Shown here piece after piece: positions 21,605-32,371 of a stretch of 64,000 nucleotides of DNA. The stretch spans positions 40,715 to 104,714 of the forward strand of contig CACJRP010000003.1 in the NCBI GenBank assembly GCA_902595825.1, written 5' to 3'. The notes beneath the pieces are model-generated. The model saw only the letters and a program-made list of their open reading frames with translations. It was not told the origin of the DNA and did not search any database. This stretch comes from an uncultured Bacteroidota bacterium (GTDB lineage: Bacteria > Bacteroidota > Bacteroidia > Flavobacteriales > Flavobacteriaceae). Position 1 is the stretch's first letter, and the number at the start of each line of letters is the position of its first letter. Made by a program: the position numbers and the translations under genes.

Positions 21605-22219
21605 ATGCACATTGCAATTGCTGGTAACATAGGAGCCGGAAAAACTACACTTACTAAACTACTTTCCAAACACTACAGGTGGCAAGCTCACTATGAGGAA
21701 GTTTTAGAGAACCCGTATTTAGATGATTTTTATCATGAGATGGAAAGATGGTCGTTTAATCTACAAATCTATTTTTTATACAATAGATTTAGTCAAATTC
21801 TTGACATACAGAAGAGCGGAAAAAAAATTATTCAAGACAGATCAATATATGAAGATGCATATATTTTTGCTCCAAATTTACATTCAATGGGTCTACTTAC
21901 AAAAAGAGATTTTGAGAATTATAAAAACATGTTTTCACTTATGGAAAAATTAGTTAAGGGTCCGGATATTATGATTTATTTAAGAAGCAGTATTTCAAAA
22001 CTAGTTGAAAATATTCATCGTAGAGGAAGAGAATTCGAAAACTCAATAAGCATAGATTACCTAAGTAGATTAAATGAACGTTACGAGGCATGGGTTCAAA
22101 ATTATGATAAAGGAAAAATTATTTCAATTGATGTAGATAAAGTTAATTTTGTGGATGAACCAAAAGATTTTGGTAATGTAATTAACATTATTGACAAGGA
22201 AATTAATGGTTTGTTTTAA
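21605..22219 (+). CDS. Deoxynucleoside kinase family protein
   Basis: 204 aa; IAIAGNIGAGKTTLTKLLSKHY, IIQDRSIYEDAYIF. Confidence 0.92.
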   Translation: MHIAIAGNIGAGKTTLTKLLSKHYRWQAHYEEVLENPYLDDFYHEMERWSFNLQIYFLYNRFSQILDIQKSGKKIIQDRSIYEDAYIFAPNLHSMGLLTKRDFENYKNMFSLMEKLVKGPDIMIYLRSSISKLVENIHRRGREFENSISIDYLSRLNERYEAWVQNYDKGKIISIDVDKVNFVDEPKDFGNVINIIDKEINGLF

Positions 22220-22272
22220 TTCAATTAATTAGTCTAAATAAAGTAATCTTCTAATAATATTAAATATTATAT

Positions 22273-24411
22273 TTGCCAAAAAAATACAGTATGAATCCAA
22301 TTTACTTTATTCCTATTTCTGGCATTATAGCCCTGGTTTTTGTTTACATCAAAAATAAATGGGTAACATCAAATGATGTTGGATCTGAAAAGATGGAAAG
22401 AATTGCAAAAAATATTTCTGATGGTGCAATGGCTTTTCTGAAGGCAGAATATAAAATTTTAGCTGTTTTCGTTTTCTTTACCTCTATTTTATTAGCTATT
22501 AAAGGAGAAAATGAGGGTACAAGTTGGTTAGTTTCAGTGTCCTTTTTACTTGGGGCAGTTTGTTCGGCTTTAGCAGGTTTAATTGGGATGAAGGTGGCTA
22601 CTAAAGCAAATGTTAGAACTACTGAAGCAGCTAGGCATTCTCTTGGAAAAGCACTTGAAATTGCTTTCTCAGGTGGAACAGTTATGGGACTCGGAGTTGT
22701 TGGATTAGGGGTTCTTGGAATTGGTTCGCTCTTTATAATTTTTTCCGAATTTTTCGATAGTACAGACACTGTTATTAAATTAATTTCAGGATTTTCTCTT
22801 GGAGCATCTTCCATAGCCTTATTTGCTCGAGTTGGTGGGGGTATTTATACAAAAGCTGCTGATGTTGGAGCAGATTTAGTTGGTAAGGTTGAAGCTGGTA
22901 TTCCTGAAGATCATCCTTTAAACCCAGCAACAATTGCTGATAACGTTGGTGACAATGTTGGTGATGTCGCAGGTATGGGAGCAGACTTGTTTGAATCGTT
23001 TGTAGGCTCTATTATAGGGACAATGGTTCTAGGTGCTGCATTTATGAATCTTGATGAGTTTGAGGGAAAAGTGACCAATGCGGTAATTTTACCACTTTTT
23101 ATTGCTGCGACAGGAATAATCATGTCAATAATTGGAACTTTTTTTGTTCGTGTTAAAGAAGGTGGAAGTCCACACAAAGCTTTAAATACAGGAGAGTTTT
23201 TGTCTGCTTTTTTTGTTTTGATAGCAACATACTTTTTGATTGACTTTTTCCTCCCAAACATTTGGGTTTATGAGGGTAAAGAATACACTTCAAACGGAGT
23301 TTTTATGGCGACTATTTCAGGATTAATTGTTGGTCTTAGTGTCGGAAAAATAACTGAATATTATACTGCAACCGGAAAGTCACCTGTTCTTTCAATCGTT
23401 AGACAATCTGAAACTGGTCCAGCAACAACTATCATTGCAGGTTTAGGAGTTGGGATGATATCAACTGCTGTTCCAATTTTATTAATTTCAATAGCAATTC
23501 TATCTTCCTACTTTTTCGCAGGTTTATATGGTATCGCAATTTCTGCTGTGGGTATGCTTGCCAATACTGGGATACAATTAGCTGTTGACGCATATGGTCC
23601 TATATCTGACAATGCTGGCGGGATAGCTGAAATGGCTGAACTACCATCGGAGGTTAGAGAAAGGACAGATAAATTAGATGCAGTTGGAAATACAACAGCG
23701 GCTATTGGTAAGGGTTTTGCTATTGCCTCAGCTGCCCTAACAGCTCTAGCACTTTTTGCTGCTTTCATGCAAACTGCAAAGATTAAAAGTATTGATATTT
23801 CAAACCCTGTAGTTATGGTTGGTCTTCTAATAGGTGCTATGCTGCCATTCGTTTTTTCTGCACTTTCTATGAATGCCGTTGGTAAAGCAGCAATGAGCAT
23901 GATAGAGGAGGTAAGACGTCAATTTAAAGAACTTCCAAAGCTTAAAGCAGCATTAGAAATAATGAAAAAATATGATTCTGATTTATCAAAAGCCAACAAA
24001 TCTGATTTGAAAATTTTTGAAGAGGCTGACGGAGTTGCGGAATATAGTAAATGCGTAGAAATTTCTACTAATGCTGCATTAAGAGAAATGATTCTCCCAG
24101 GGTTGATGGCAATTCTGGTTCCTGTAGTTATTGGTTTTAGCGGAGGTGCTGAAATGCTGGGAGGTTTACTAGCAGGGGTTACTTCATCAGGGGTTTTAAT
24201 GGCAATTTTTCAGTCTAATTCCGGAGGTGCTTGGGATAACGCTAAAAAAATGATAGAAGAGGACGGAAGAAAAGGGAGTGAAGCACACAAAGCTGCTGTT
24301 GTTGGTGACACAGTTGGTGATCCATTCAAAGACACATCTGGGCCTTCTCTAAATATATTGCTTAAATTAATTTCTGTAGTTGCGTTGGTGATTGCACCAC
24401 TTTTAGTTTAA
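22273..24411 (+). CDS. hppA: Membrane-bound ion-translocating pyrophosphatase (K+-stimulated type)
   Basis: 712 aa; [76 protein letters not shown]. Confidence 0.96.
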   Translation: MPKKYSMNPIYFIPISGIIALVFVYIKNKWVTSNDVGSEKMERIAKNISDGAMAFLKAEYKILAVFVFFTSILLAIKGENEGTSWLVSVSFLLGAVCSALAGLIGMKVATKANVRTTEAARHSLGKALEIAFSGGTVMGLGVVGLGVLGIGSLFIIFSEFFDSTDTVIKLISGFSLGASSIALFARVGGGIYTKAADVGADLVGKVEAGIPEDHPLNPATIADNVGDNVGDVAGMGADLFESFVGSIIGTMVLGAAFMNLDEFEGKVTNAVILPLFIAATGIIMSIIGTFFVRVKEGGSPHKALNTGEFLSAFFVLIATYFLIDFFLPNIWVYEGKEYTSNGVFMATISGLIVGLSVGKITEYYTATGKSPVLSIVRQSETGPATTIIAGLGVGMISTAVPILLISIAILSSYFFAGLYGIAISAVGMLANTGIQLAVDAYGPISDNAGGIAEMAELPSEVRERTDKLDAVGNTTAAIGKGFAIASAALTALALFAAFMQTAKIKSIDISNPVVMVGLLIGAMLPFVFSALSMNAVGKAAMSMIEEVRRQFKELPKLKAALEIMKKYDSDLSKANKSDLKIFEEADGVAEYSKCVEISTNAALREMILPGLMAILVPVVIGFSGGAEMLGGLLAGVTSSGVLMAIFQSNSGGAWDNAKKMIEEDGRKGSEAHKAAVVGDTVGDPFKDTSGPSLNILLKLISVVALVIAPLLV

Positions 24412-24415
24412 TATT

Positions 24416-25414
24416 TTACAAATACACCACTTTTTTTACTGCCTTTATTACACTTTCGAAATTTGGTAACCACTCGTCTAATAATTGAGGAGAAAAAGGC
24501 GCAGGGGTATCTGCTGTGTTTATTTTTTCAATCGGAGCATCTAAATAGTCAAATATCCGATTTTGAACTTGATAACAAATTTCAGTTGATACATTTCCAA
24601 ATGGCCATGCTTCTTCTAAAATTACTAATCTATTAGTCTTTTTAACCGATTCCAAAATAGTCTTGTGGTCCATTGGACGAACAGTTCTTAAATCAATAAT
24701 TTCACAGCTTATACCCTCACCTTCTAATATCTTAGATGCTTTTAATGCCTCTTTAATTATTTTTCCAAAAGATACGATCGTTACTTGATTTCCAGATTTT
24801 ACAATTTCAGCCTTACCAATAGGTAGAGTATATTCATTTTCCGGTATTTGCCCTTTATCACCATACATTTGTTCGGATTCCATAAAAATAGTAGGATCAT
24901 TATCTCTTATAGCCGACTTAAGTAATCCTTTAGCATCATAAGGATTTGAAGGTACTATTACTTTTAATCCTGGACAATTAGCATACCAGCTTTCAAAAGC
25001 CTGCGAATGAGTTGCTGCCAGTTGACCTGCTGAACCAGTAGGTCCTCTAAATACAATAGGACAGGGAAACTGCCCTCCCGACATTTGCCTAATTTTGGCT
25101 GCATTATTAATTATTTGGTCAATTCCAACCAAAGCAAAGTTAAAGGTCATAAATTCTATAATTGGCCTATTTCCGGTCATTGTTGAACCAACCCCTATTC
25201 CAGCAAAACCTAATTCTGAAATCGGTGTATCAATAACGCGTTTAGGACCAAATTCATCCAGCATTCCCTTAGAGGCTTTATAAGCACCGTTATATTCAGC
25301 GACTTCTTCACCCATCAAATAAATACTATTATCTCTTCGCATCTCTTCAGACATGGCTTCTGCAATAGCTTCTCTAAATTGTACCGTTTTCATTATATTT
25401 AAAATTGAACTCAA
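24416..25414 (-). CDS. pdhB: Pyruvate dehydrogenase E1 component subunit beta
   Basis: 332 aa; REAIAEAMSEEMRRDNSIYLMGEEVAEYNGAYKASKGMLDEFGPKRVIDTPISE; start probably MKTVQFREA, about 25393. Confidence 0.94.
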   Translation of the reverse strand: MSSILNIMKTVQFREAIAEAMSEEMRRDNSIYLMGEEVAEYNGAYKASKGMLDEFGPKRVIDTPISELGFAGIGVGSTMTGNRPIIEFMTFNFALVGIDQIINNAAKIRQMSGGQFPCPIVFRGPTGSAGQLAATHSQAFESWYANCPGLKVIVPSNPYDAKGLLKSAIRDNDPTIFMESEQMYGDKGQIPENEYTLPIGKAEIVKSGNQVTIVSFGKIIKEALKASKILEGEGISCEIIDLRTVRPMDHKTILESVKKTNRLVILEEAWPFGNVSTEICYQVQNRIFDYLDAPIEKINTADTPAPFSPQLLDEWLPNFESVIKAVKKVVYL

Positions 25415-25511
25415 ATTTACAATATTTAAAAATTTAAAAACTCAAATTAATTAGATTTTGAATTCACTTTAACTTTGTTGAAAATTATTTAATTTATACA
25501 TTAGTCATTAT

Positions 25512-26126
25512 ATGGTACTAGTTGAAATGATAATTAAAGGAATTTCTTACAGCCAAGGACAAACTGGAGCATATGCTTTAATTTTATCCGAAGTAAATGG
25601 TGATAGAAACCTTCCAATCATTATAGGTGCTTTTGAAGCTCAATCAATAGCAATTGGTCTTGAAAAAGAAATAAATCCCCCAAGACCAATCACCCACGAC
25701 TTAATGTATAATTGCTTTGTTAGGTATGGAATTATTGTAAAGCAAATTATAATACATAAGTTAGTTGACGGCGTATTTTACTCTAGTTTAATATGTGTTA
25801 GAGATAAAATAGAGGAAATTATTGATGCAAGGACATCTGATGCAGTTGCTCTGTCCATTAGATTTAATAGTCCAATTTTTACATACGAAAATATTTTAAA
25901 AAAAGCAGGTTTTACAAATGAAAAAAGTAATCAAGGTGACGGAAATAAAGATAGCCAGTGGATTAAAAACTTTATAAAAGAACAAACTTCAAGTGAATTA
26001 GGAAAAGATTTTAGTAAAATTGCTCTGAAAGATTTAAAAGCTCTGTTAAAAAAGTTTGTAAAAGAAGAAGATTATGAATCAGCTGCTAAAGTTAGAGATG
26101 AATTGTCCAATAGAGAAAAAGGTTAA
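25512..26126 (+). CDS. Bifunctional nuclease (DUF151) family protein with C-terminal UvrB/UvrC-like motif
   Basis: 204 aa; ALILSEVNGDRNLPIIIGAFEAQSIAI...RPITHDLM; C-terminus LLKKFVKEEDYESAAKVRDEL. Confidence 0.9.
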   Translation: MVLVEMIIKGISYSQGQTGAYALILSEVNGDRNLPIIIGAFEAQSIAIGLEKEINPPRPITHDLMYNCFVRYGIIVKQIIIHKLVDGVFYSSLICVRDKIEEIIDARTSDAVALSIRFNSPIFTYENILKKAGFTNEKSNQGDGNKDSQWIKNFIKEQTSSELGKDFSKIALKDLKALLKKFVKEEDYESAAKVRDELSNREKG

Positions 26127-26205
26127 ATAACTTATCAACTTTTTATTTTAATAAAAAAAAATTGGGGATGTAATAAAAATCATATTACAAACATATATTT
26201 GTGCC

Positions 26206-27030
26206 ATGCAACAGTATTTAAATTTACTTAGAAAAATAAAAAATTCAGGTGATTATAAAATAGATAGAACAGGAACCGGAACTTACAGTATGTTTGGATA
26301 CCAAATGCGTTTTGACTTGTCAAAGGGATTCCCAATGGTAACAACTAAAAAACTTCATTTAAAATCTATAATTTATGAGTTACTTTGGTTTTTAAAAGGA
26401 GATACTAATATTTCATATTTAAAAGAAAATGGAGTTAGAATTTGGAACGAATGGGCCAATGATAAGGGTGATTTAGGCCCAATTTATGGATTTCAGTGGA
26501 GAAATTGGAATAATGAAGGGATTGATCAAATTAAAGGTATTATTGATTCTTTAAAAACAAACCCCAATAGTAGAAGACTTCTTGTAACAGCATGGAATCC
26601 TAGCGTACTTCCTGACAATAGTCAGAGTTTTTCAACAAATATTCAAAATGGTAAAGCTGCTTTACCTCCCTGCCATGCGTTTTTTCAATTTTATGTTTCA
26701 AATTCAAAACTTTCTTGCCAACTGTACCAAAGAAGCGCAGATGTCTTTCTAGGAGTTCCATTTAATATTGCTTCATATTCCCTTTTGACGATGATGGTTG
26801 CCCAAGTTAGCGGTTTGGAAATTGGTGAATTCATACATACATTTGGAGATGTTCACATATACTCTAATCACATCGAACAAGTAGATCTTCAACTCAAAAG
26901 AAAACCAAAAAAACTACCAAAAATTAAAATTAATAACTCTATAGATGATATTTTTAAGTTCACTTTTGATGATTTTGAACTTATAGATTATAACCCTTAT
27001 CCAGCTATAAAAGCCTCAGTTTCAGTTTAA
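26206..27030 (+). CDS. thyA: Thymidylate synthase
   Basis: 274 aa; [66 protein letters not shown]. Confidence 0.97.
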   Translation: MQQYLNLLRKIKNSGDYKIDRTGTGTYSMFGYQMRFDLSKGFPMVTTKKLHLKSIIYELLWFLKGDTNISYLKENGVRIWNEWANDKGDLGPIYGFQWRNWNNEGIDQIKGIIDSLKTNPNSRRLLVTAWNPSVLPDNSQSFSTNIQNGKAALPPCHAFFQFYVSNSKLSCQLYQRSADVFLGVPFNIASYSLLTMMVAQVSGLEIGEFIHTFGDVHIYSNHIEQVDLQLKRKPKKLPKIKINNSIDDIFKFTFDDFELIDYNPYPAIKASVSV

Positions 27031-27077
27031 AAGTTTGTTGTGATTAGTCAAGATTAAATAGATTAAGATTTTTAAAT

Positions 27078-27581
27078 ATGAAAATATTAAATCAAGAGAT
27101 TACAATGATTGCAGCAGTCGCAGAGGACAATGGTTTAGGTTTAGACAATAAACTTGTTTGGCATATACCTCGCGATTTGAAGCATTTTAAAGACTTAACA
27201 CATGGACATTGCATAATTATGGGAAGAAAAACTTTTGAATCTCTACCTAAGGCATTACCATATAGGAAAAATATAGTTTTATCTAGAAGAAAGAATATTA
27301 ATTACAAAGGCGCTGTTATTGTTAATAGTGTTGAAAAAGCAATTGATGAGACGAAAAATGATCCCAGACCATACATAGTTGGTGGAGGTGAGATATATAA
27401 ATTATTTATGAATTATTCGTCTTATATTGAACTTACGAGAATTCATCATAAATTTAAAAGTGATACTTTCTTTCCAAAGATTAATTTAGATAAATGGGAA
27501 GTTATTAAAAGACATGACATAAAAAAATCTGAAGTAGAGAATTATAATTATTCATTTTTAACATACAAAAGAAAAAAATGA
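27078..27581 (+). CDS. folA: Dihydrofolate reductase
   Basis: 167 aa; MIAAVAEDNGLGLDNKLVWHIPRDLKHFKDLTHGHCIIMGRKTFESLPKALP. Confidence 0.96.
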   Translation: MKILNQEITMIAAVAEDNGLGLDNKLVWHIPRDLKHFKDLTHGHCIIMGRKTFESLPKALPYRKNIVLSRRKNINYKGAVIVNSVEKAIDETKNDPRPYIVGGGEIYKLFMNYSSYIELTRIHHKFKSDTFFPKINLDKWEVIKRHDIKKSEVENYNYSFLTYKRKK

Positions 27582-28453
27582 AGTATGCTCAAGTATTCCC
27601 TGGTCAAGGTTCGCAATTTGTAGGTATGGGAAAAGATTTATTTGATCAGTTTGATGAGGCTAAAAAATATTTTTTAAGAGCAAATAAAATTCTTGATTTT
27701 AAAATTACTGAAATCATGTTTGAGGGAAACCAAAAAGAACTGACAGAGACAAATATTGCTCAACCTGCTATATTCATTCACTCAATCATCAAATCTAGAC
27801 TATTTGAAAAAAAAGGTGAACTCACAGGAGTGGCCGGTCATTCTCTCGGAGAATTTTCTGCTTTAGTAGCTTCAAATTCAATTTCATTTCATGATGGATT
27901 AAAACTTGTAAACATTAGAGCTAAAGAAATGAAAAAAGCATGTGAAATAAACCCTGGTACAATGGCAGCTGTAATTGGTCTCGAGGCTGAAAGTGTTGAA
28001 AATTGCTGCTTGAAAAACAAAGAAATAGTAGTTCCAGCAAATTATAATTGTCCTGGACAAATTGTAGTTTCAGGAGAAAAGAATGCAATTAAAAATATTT
28101 CACAAATTCTAAGTGAAAATGGTGCTAGAAAAGTTATAGAATTAAATGTGGGTGGGGCATTCCATTCTCCCCTAATGCTTCCTGCTAAAAAAGTATTAGA
28201 AAAATACATTCAAGAAATTGAATTTAAAAAACCTTCATGTCCAATTTATCAAAATTCAGTTGGACGAGGAGTCTCCTGTGTTGTAGAAATTAGAAAAAAT
28301 TTAGTTGACCAATTGATTTCTCCTGTACTTTGGACACAATCCATAAACCAGATGATAAAAGATGGTATTAAAAATTTTGCTGAAATTGGACCAGGAAAGG
28401 TTTTAAAAGGGTTAATTAAAAAAATCAATCCAGATGTAAATCTGGAGTTTTGA
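27578..28453 (+). CDS. fabD: Malonyl CoA-acyl carrier protein transacylase
   Basis: 291 aa; VFPGQGSQFVGMGKDL, GVAGHSLGEFSALVAS, VGGAFHSPLM. Confidence 0.95.
   Translation: MKYAQVFPGQGSQFVGMGKDLFDQFDEAKKYFLRANKILDFKITEIMFEGNQKELTETNIAQPAIFIHSIIKSRLFEKKGELTGVAGHSLGEFSALVASNSISFHDGLKLVNIRAKEMKKACEINPGTMAAVIGLEAESVENCCLKNKEIVVPANYNCPGQIVVSGEKNAIKNISQILSENGARKVIELNVGGAFHSPLMLPAKKVLEKYIQEIEFKKPSCPIYQNSVGRGVSCVVEIRKNLVDQLISPVLWTQSINQMIKDGIKNFAEIGPGKVLKGLIKKINPDVNLEF
28429..28446 (+). terminator. Possible intrinsic hairpin embedded in the last codons of fabD
   Basis: TCCAGAT-GTAA-ATCTGGA followed by GTTTTGATTCTTT; perfect 7-bp stem between convergent genes. Confidence 0.5.
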
Positions 28454-28459
28454 TTCTTT

Positions 28460-29590
28460 CTAATTCAAAAACTTAATTAATTTTTCTGTGATGTAATCAA
28501 TCTGTTCATTTGTAAGTTCTGTATGCATTGGCAGAGATATAACTTCTTGAACAGCTCTATTTGTTACTCGGAAAAGTTTGTCATCAACCTCCGGACTATA
28601 ATATGCTTTTTGCTTGTGAAGAGGTACTGGATAGTAAATGCCAAAAGGAATTGAATTTTTAGCTAAATATTCAGCTAGCAAATCTCTTTTAGAATCTAAA
28701 ATTCTCAAAGTATATTGATGAAAAACATGACTTTGCAAATCAATAGGTATATTAGGTGTGATTAGGCTGTCAATACCTCTAAGATTATCTGAATATCTTA
28801 AGGCAGAATTTCTTCTGCTTTCATTATAACCATCTAGATATTTAAGTTTTACATCTAAAATTGCTGCTTGCAACGAATCCAGTCTAGAATTCAATCCAAC
28901 CAAATCATGATAATATCTTTTATCCATACCATGGTTAGCGAGAATTTTAATTTTTTTTGCCAAAAAATCATTGTCGGTATAAATTGCACCTCCGTCACCG
29001 TATGCACCTAAGTTCTTTGAGGGAAAGAAAGAAGTAGTTCCAATATCCCCAATTGTTCCAGTTTTTTTTTTCATCCCATCATTAAAAGTATATGTTGCAC
29101 CAAGAGCTTGGGCATTATCTTCAATGATTTTTAATTTATTTTGTTTTGCAATTTTTACTATTTTTTCCATATCGGCAGGTTGACCAAATAAATGAACAGG
29201 AATTATTGCCTTTGTCTTTGATGTAATGGCTCTCTCGACAGATATAGGGTCAATGTTAAATGTTTCCTCGTTGATGTCAACTAATTTAAGCCTCAAACCC
29301 ATTAGTAAAACCACTTCTGCAGTAGAAGCAAATGTAAAATTGGAAGTAATAATTTCATCGCCTGGATTTAAATTTAAACTCATTAATGCTAACTGCAGAG
29401 CATCTGTTCCATTTGCACATGGAATTACATGTTTAACATTTAGATATTCTTGAAGATTATTTTGAAATTCTTTTACAGCAGGTCCATTTATAAAACTAGT
29501 CGTACTCATTACAGAATCAATAGCAATGTCTAGTTCTCCTTTAATCGCTTCATATTGACCGTTAAGGTCAACCATCTTTATAGACTTCAT
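28460..29590 (-). CDS. DegT/DnrJ/EryC1/StrS family aminotransferase
   Basis: 376 aa; VKHVIPCANGTDALQLALMSLNLNPGDEIITSNFTFASTAEVV, IPVHLFGQPADMEKI, SFFPSKNLGAYGDGGAIYT. Confidence 0.94.
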   Translation of the reverse strand: MKSIKMVDLNGQYEAIKGELDIAIDSVMSTTSFINGPAVKEFQNNLQEYLNVKHVIPCANGTDALQLALMSLNLNPGDEIITSNFTFASTAEVVLLMGLRLKLVDINEETFNIDPISVERAITSKTKAIIPVHLFGQPADMEKIVKIAKQNKLKIIEDNAQALGATYTFNDGMKKKTGTIGDIGTTSFFPSKNLGAYGDGGAIYTDNDFLAKKIKILANHGMDKRYYHDLVGLNSRLDSLQAAILDVKLKYLDGYNESRRNSALRYSDNLRGIDSLITPNIPIDLQSHVFHQYTLRILDSKRDLLAEYLAKNSIPFGIYYPVPLHKQKAYYSPEVDDKLFRVTNRAVQEVISLPMHTELTNEQIDYITEKLIKFLN

Positions 29591-29624
29591 AAAAAAATTT
29601 TAGCAAAGTTAAAAAACCATTTAA

Positions 29625-29653
29625 TTTGAAGTACTACAAATAAACTATTTTTG
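29625..29653 (+). promoter_or_regulatory. Consensus Bacteroidetes promoter for waaA/kdtA
   Basis: TTTG (29625-29628) N17 TATTTTTG (29646-29653), exact -33/-7 match; -7 lies 5 nt before ATG 29659. Confidence 0.6.
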
Positions 29654-29658
29654 TGTTT

Positions 29659-30894
29659 ATGGTTTACTCTTTTGTTTACGAATTTTGTTTAAAAATAATT
29701 AAGATTTTGGGTCTTTTTGTCCCAAAGATTAAGGGGTTTTTAAATAGTCGTGCTAGGATTTTAAATGACATTAGAAACTTTAGTAATTCTAAAAATAATT
29801 TTATTATTTGGGTTCACTGCTCTTCAATGGGAGAATTTGAGCAAATAAAACCACTTTTGAAAAAAATTAAAAAAACTAAACCGATTACTGAATTTGTAAT
29901 TACTTTTTTTTCTAAGTCAGGATTTAGTTCTGCAAAAAAATTTTCACACGCAAAAATAATTACTTATTTACCCTTTGACAGAAAAAAAGATTTAAATCAC
30001 TTCATAAATAAAATTAAACCTAAAGCATTACTACTAGTAAAAAATGAGTTTTGGCCAAACCTTATTAATTGTGTGCATAATGCAGATATAAAAATTTTCT
30101 CAATCTCATCTACTTTTAGAAAAAGTCAACTATTCTTTAATTTTTTCTCCTTTGGTATGGTAAGTGTATTAAAAAAAATAAATTGTTTTTTTGTAGTAAA
30201 TGAAAATGATAAATTACTCCTTGAAACTTTAAATATATCAAGTGTACAAGTTACTGGAGATACAAGATTTGATAGGGTTTTAGAAAATTATACTAATGAT
30301 TCTAAAGATAAAAAAATTACAAAATTTTTAAAAGATTCCAACAACTTTGTAATAGGAAGTAGCTGGATGGAAGACCACAAAGTCCTTTTAAGTTGTTGTG
30401 AAAATAATACACCCCTTAACTGGATAATTGCACCACACAAAATAGACTCAAAATCTATCTTAGAGTTAGAAAAGTCAATTCCTATTGACTTCGCTAAATG
30501 GTCAACTTTTGATTTTGAAAGTGATTTTCATAAAAAAGTCTTAATTGTGGATGAAATTGGAATTTTGAGTTCATTATATAAATATTCAAAAATTGCCTAT
30601 GTAGGTGGAGGAATGGGAAATAAAGGTCTTCACAACACGTTAGAAGCTGCAGTTTATGGAATTCCAATAATCATAGGTAAAAATTTTCAAAGATATCCAG
30701 AAGCCCTTGAAATGGAAAAACTTGGGGGAGTGTTGTCTATTTCAACAAAAAATGAATTCAAAGATGCATGGATAAAACTAATAAATAATGAAAAAATACG
30801 TCTTAAGATGGGGAAAACAAATTTTGATTTCATAAGAAGGAGCATTGGTTCATCTGATAAGATAATTTCTTACCTAAATAAATATTTAATATAA
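29659..30894 (+). CDS. waaA: 3-deoxy-D-manno-octulosonic acid transferase
   Basis: WVHCSSMGEFEQIKPLLKKI, LVKNEFWPNLI, YVGGGMGNKGLHNTLEAAVYGIPIIIG. ORF track starts at GTG 29653; ATG 29659 more likely. Confidence 0.93.
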   Translation: MVYSFVYEFCLKIIKILGLFVPKIKGFLNSRARILNDIRNFSNSKNNFIIWVHCSSMGEFEQIKPLLKKIKKTKPITEFVITFFSKSGFSSAKKFSHAKIITYLPFDRKKDLNHFINKIKPKALLLVKNEFWPNLINCVHNADIKIFSISSTFRKSQLFFNFFSFGMVSVLKKINCFFVVNENDKLLLETLNISSVQVTGDTRFDRVLENYTNDSKDKKITKFLKDSNNFVIGSSWMEDHKVLLSCCENNTPLNWIIAPHKIDSKSILELEKSIPIDFAKWSTFDFESDFHKKVLIVDEIGILSSLYKYSKIAYVGGGMGNKGLHNTLEAAVYGIPIIIGKNFQRYPEALEMEKLGGVLSISTKNEFKDAWIKLINNEKIRLKMGKTNFDFIRRSIGSSDKIISYLNKYLI

Positions 30895-30983
30895 ATAAAT
30901 GTTTTAGGTTCATTTTTAATTTTTTAGATTTATAGACTAAATTTTCAATTAAAAAAAATTACCTACTAGATAAAATCAAATCC

Positions 30984-32351
30984 ATGAGATTACAAGTCAA
31001 ATTAAATGCAAATCTGAATTTTAAAATAAGTTATTTAGTTTGCCTTCTTTCATTTTTAACTTTATCAGCCCAAGAAAATTTTACAGGTTTAAAGCATTGG
31101 GAAATCCCAAGTAAAAACCCTGATAGAATCATATTAACATTTCATGGTGATCCAACTTCGTCAAGAGCTGTTACATGGAGAACCAACACCGAAATACAAA
31201 ATGGTGTGGCTCAGATTTCTGAGGCTACTGTAAATGCAAATATAGAGTACAACCCAAAAACCTATAAGGCATCTGTCGAAAAATTAAGATTAGGTCAATA
31301 TCAAAGAAATAATTCTTTTTCTGTAAACTACCACAGCGTTATTTTTAAAGATCTCAAACCTAATACCCTTTATGCCTATAGAGTTGGAGATGGTGATAAA
31401 TTCTGGTCAGAATGGATACATTTCAAAACCGCAAAAAAAGGGTATTCAAAAACAGAATTTGTTTTTTTTGGTGACTCCCAAAATAGGCTCTTATCACACT
31501 GGAGTCGGGTAATTCGCATGGCGTATCAAACTGCTCCTAATGCCTCTTTTGCAATTCATGGGGGAGATTTAGTTGACGATGCCCACCGAGATTATGAGTG
31601 GGCAGAATGGTTCAAAGCGGGTGGTTTTATTCATAGCCAATGGACAAATATACCTGTTCTCGGAAATCATGAATATTGGCCATTAATAGCAGAAAGTGAA
31701 CAGCAATTCACCTCGATTCACTGGCGTCCTCAATTTACGCTTCAAGTTGAAGACGATCTCAACAAAAATTTACACGAAACTGTTTACACAGTGGATTACC
31801 AAGATGTCCGAATTATTGTTTTAAATTCAAACTTTAATCTCAATACTCAAACAAAATATATTGAAGAAAAACTAAAAACCTCCACCGCCAAATGGAATAT
31901 AATTACTTGCCATCATTCTATTTTTTCACCTGCCTTAGGACGTGATTTTAGGTATGGTCGTAAAAATTGGAAACCATTATTTGATAAATATAATGTAGAT
32001 CTTGTGCTTAATGGACATGATCACACGTATGCCAGAGGACACGTTCCCAAATTATTTGAACGTAATATTGAATCAAATGAAATTAAAACTGTATATATAA
32101 CTTCAGTTAGTGGACCAAAATTTTATAGACTGGATCGTAAACAATTAATAGAGGGATATACTAAAGATGGATATAAGTCGGATAAAATATCTCATCTTGT
32201 TCAATTTTTCCAAGTTATAACAATAGAGGAAGACAAGCTTACTTATGTTGCCTATACAGCCACTGGACAGGTATACGATAGAGCTGTAATTGTTAAGGAC
32301 TTTGAAAGTGGTGAAAAAAAGTTTTATCAGAAAAGCCAAAATCCTAACTAA
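30984..32351 (+). CDS. Purple acid phosphatase-like metallophosphoesterase, secreted
   Basis: 455 aa; FFGDSQ, IHGGDLVDDA, VLGNHEYW, CHHSIFSP, LVLNGHDHTYARG metal-ligand motifs; N-terminal fibronectin-like domain. Confidence 0.9.
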   Translation: MRLQVKLNANLNFKISYLVCLLSFLTLSAQENFTGLKHWEIPSKNPDRIILTFHGDPTSSRAVTWRTNTEIQNGVAQISEATVNANIEYNPKTYKASVEKLRLGQYQRNNSFSVNYHSVIFKDLKPNTLYAYRVGDGDKFWSEWIHFKTAKKGYSKTEFVFFGDSQNRLLSHWSRVIRMAYQTAPNASFAIHGGDLVDDAHRDYEWAEWFKAGGFIHSQWTNIPVLGNHEYWPLIAESEQQFTSIHWRPQFTLQVEDDLNKNLHETVYTVDYQDVRIIVLNSNFNLNTQTKYIEEKLKTSTAKWNIITCHHSIFSPALGRDFRYGRKNWKPLFDKYNVDLVLNGHDHTYARGHVPKLFERNIESNEIKTVYITSVSGPKFYRLDRKQLIEGYTKDGYKSDKISHLVQFFQVITIEEDKLTYVAYTATGQVYDRAVIVKDFESGEKKFYQKSQNPN

Positions 32352-32371
32352 TTTAAATCAAAAATTCAAAA

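Noticed and set aside
22344-22814. Antisense ORFs of 100-156 aa over hppA (also 22911-23261, 23508-23900)
   Set aside because: They mirror codon bias of the Gly/Ala-rich membrane protein on the opposite strand and show no recognisable family.
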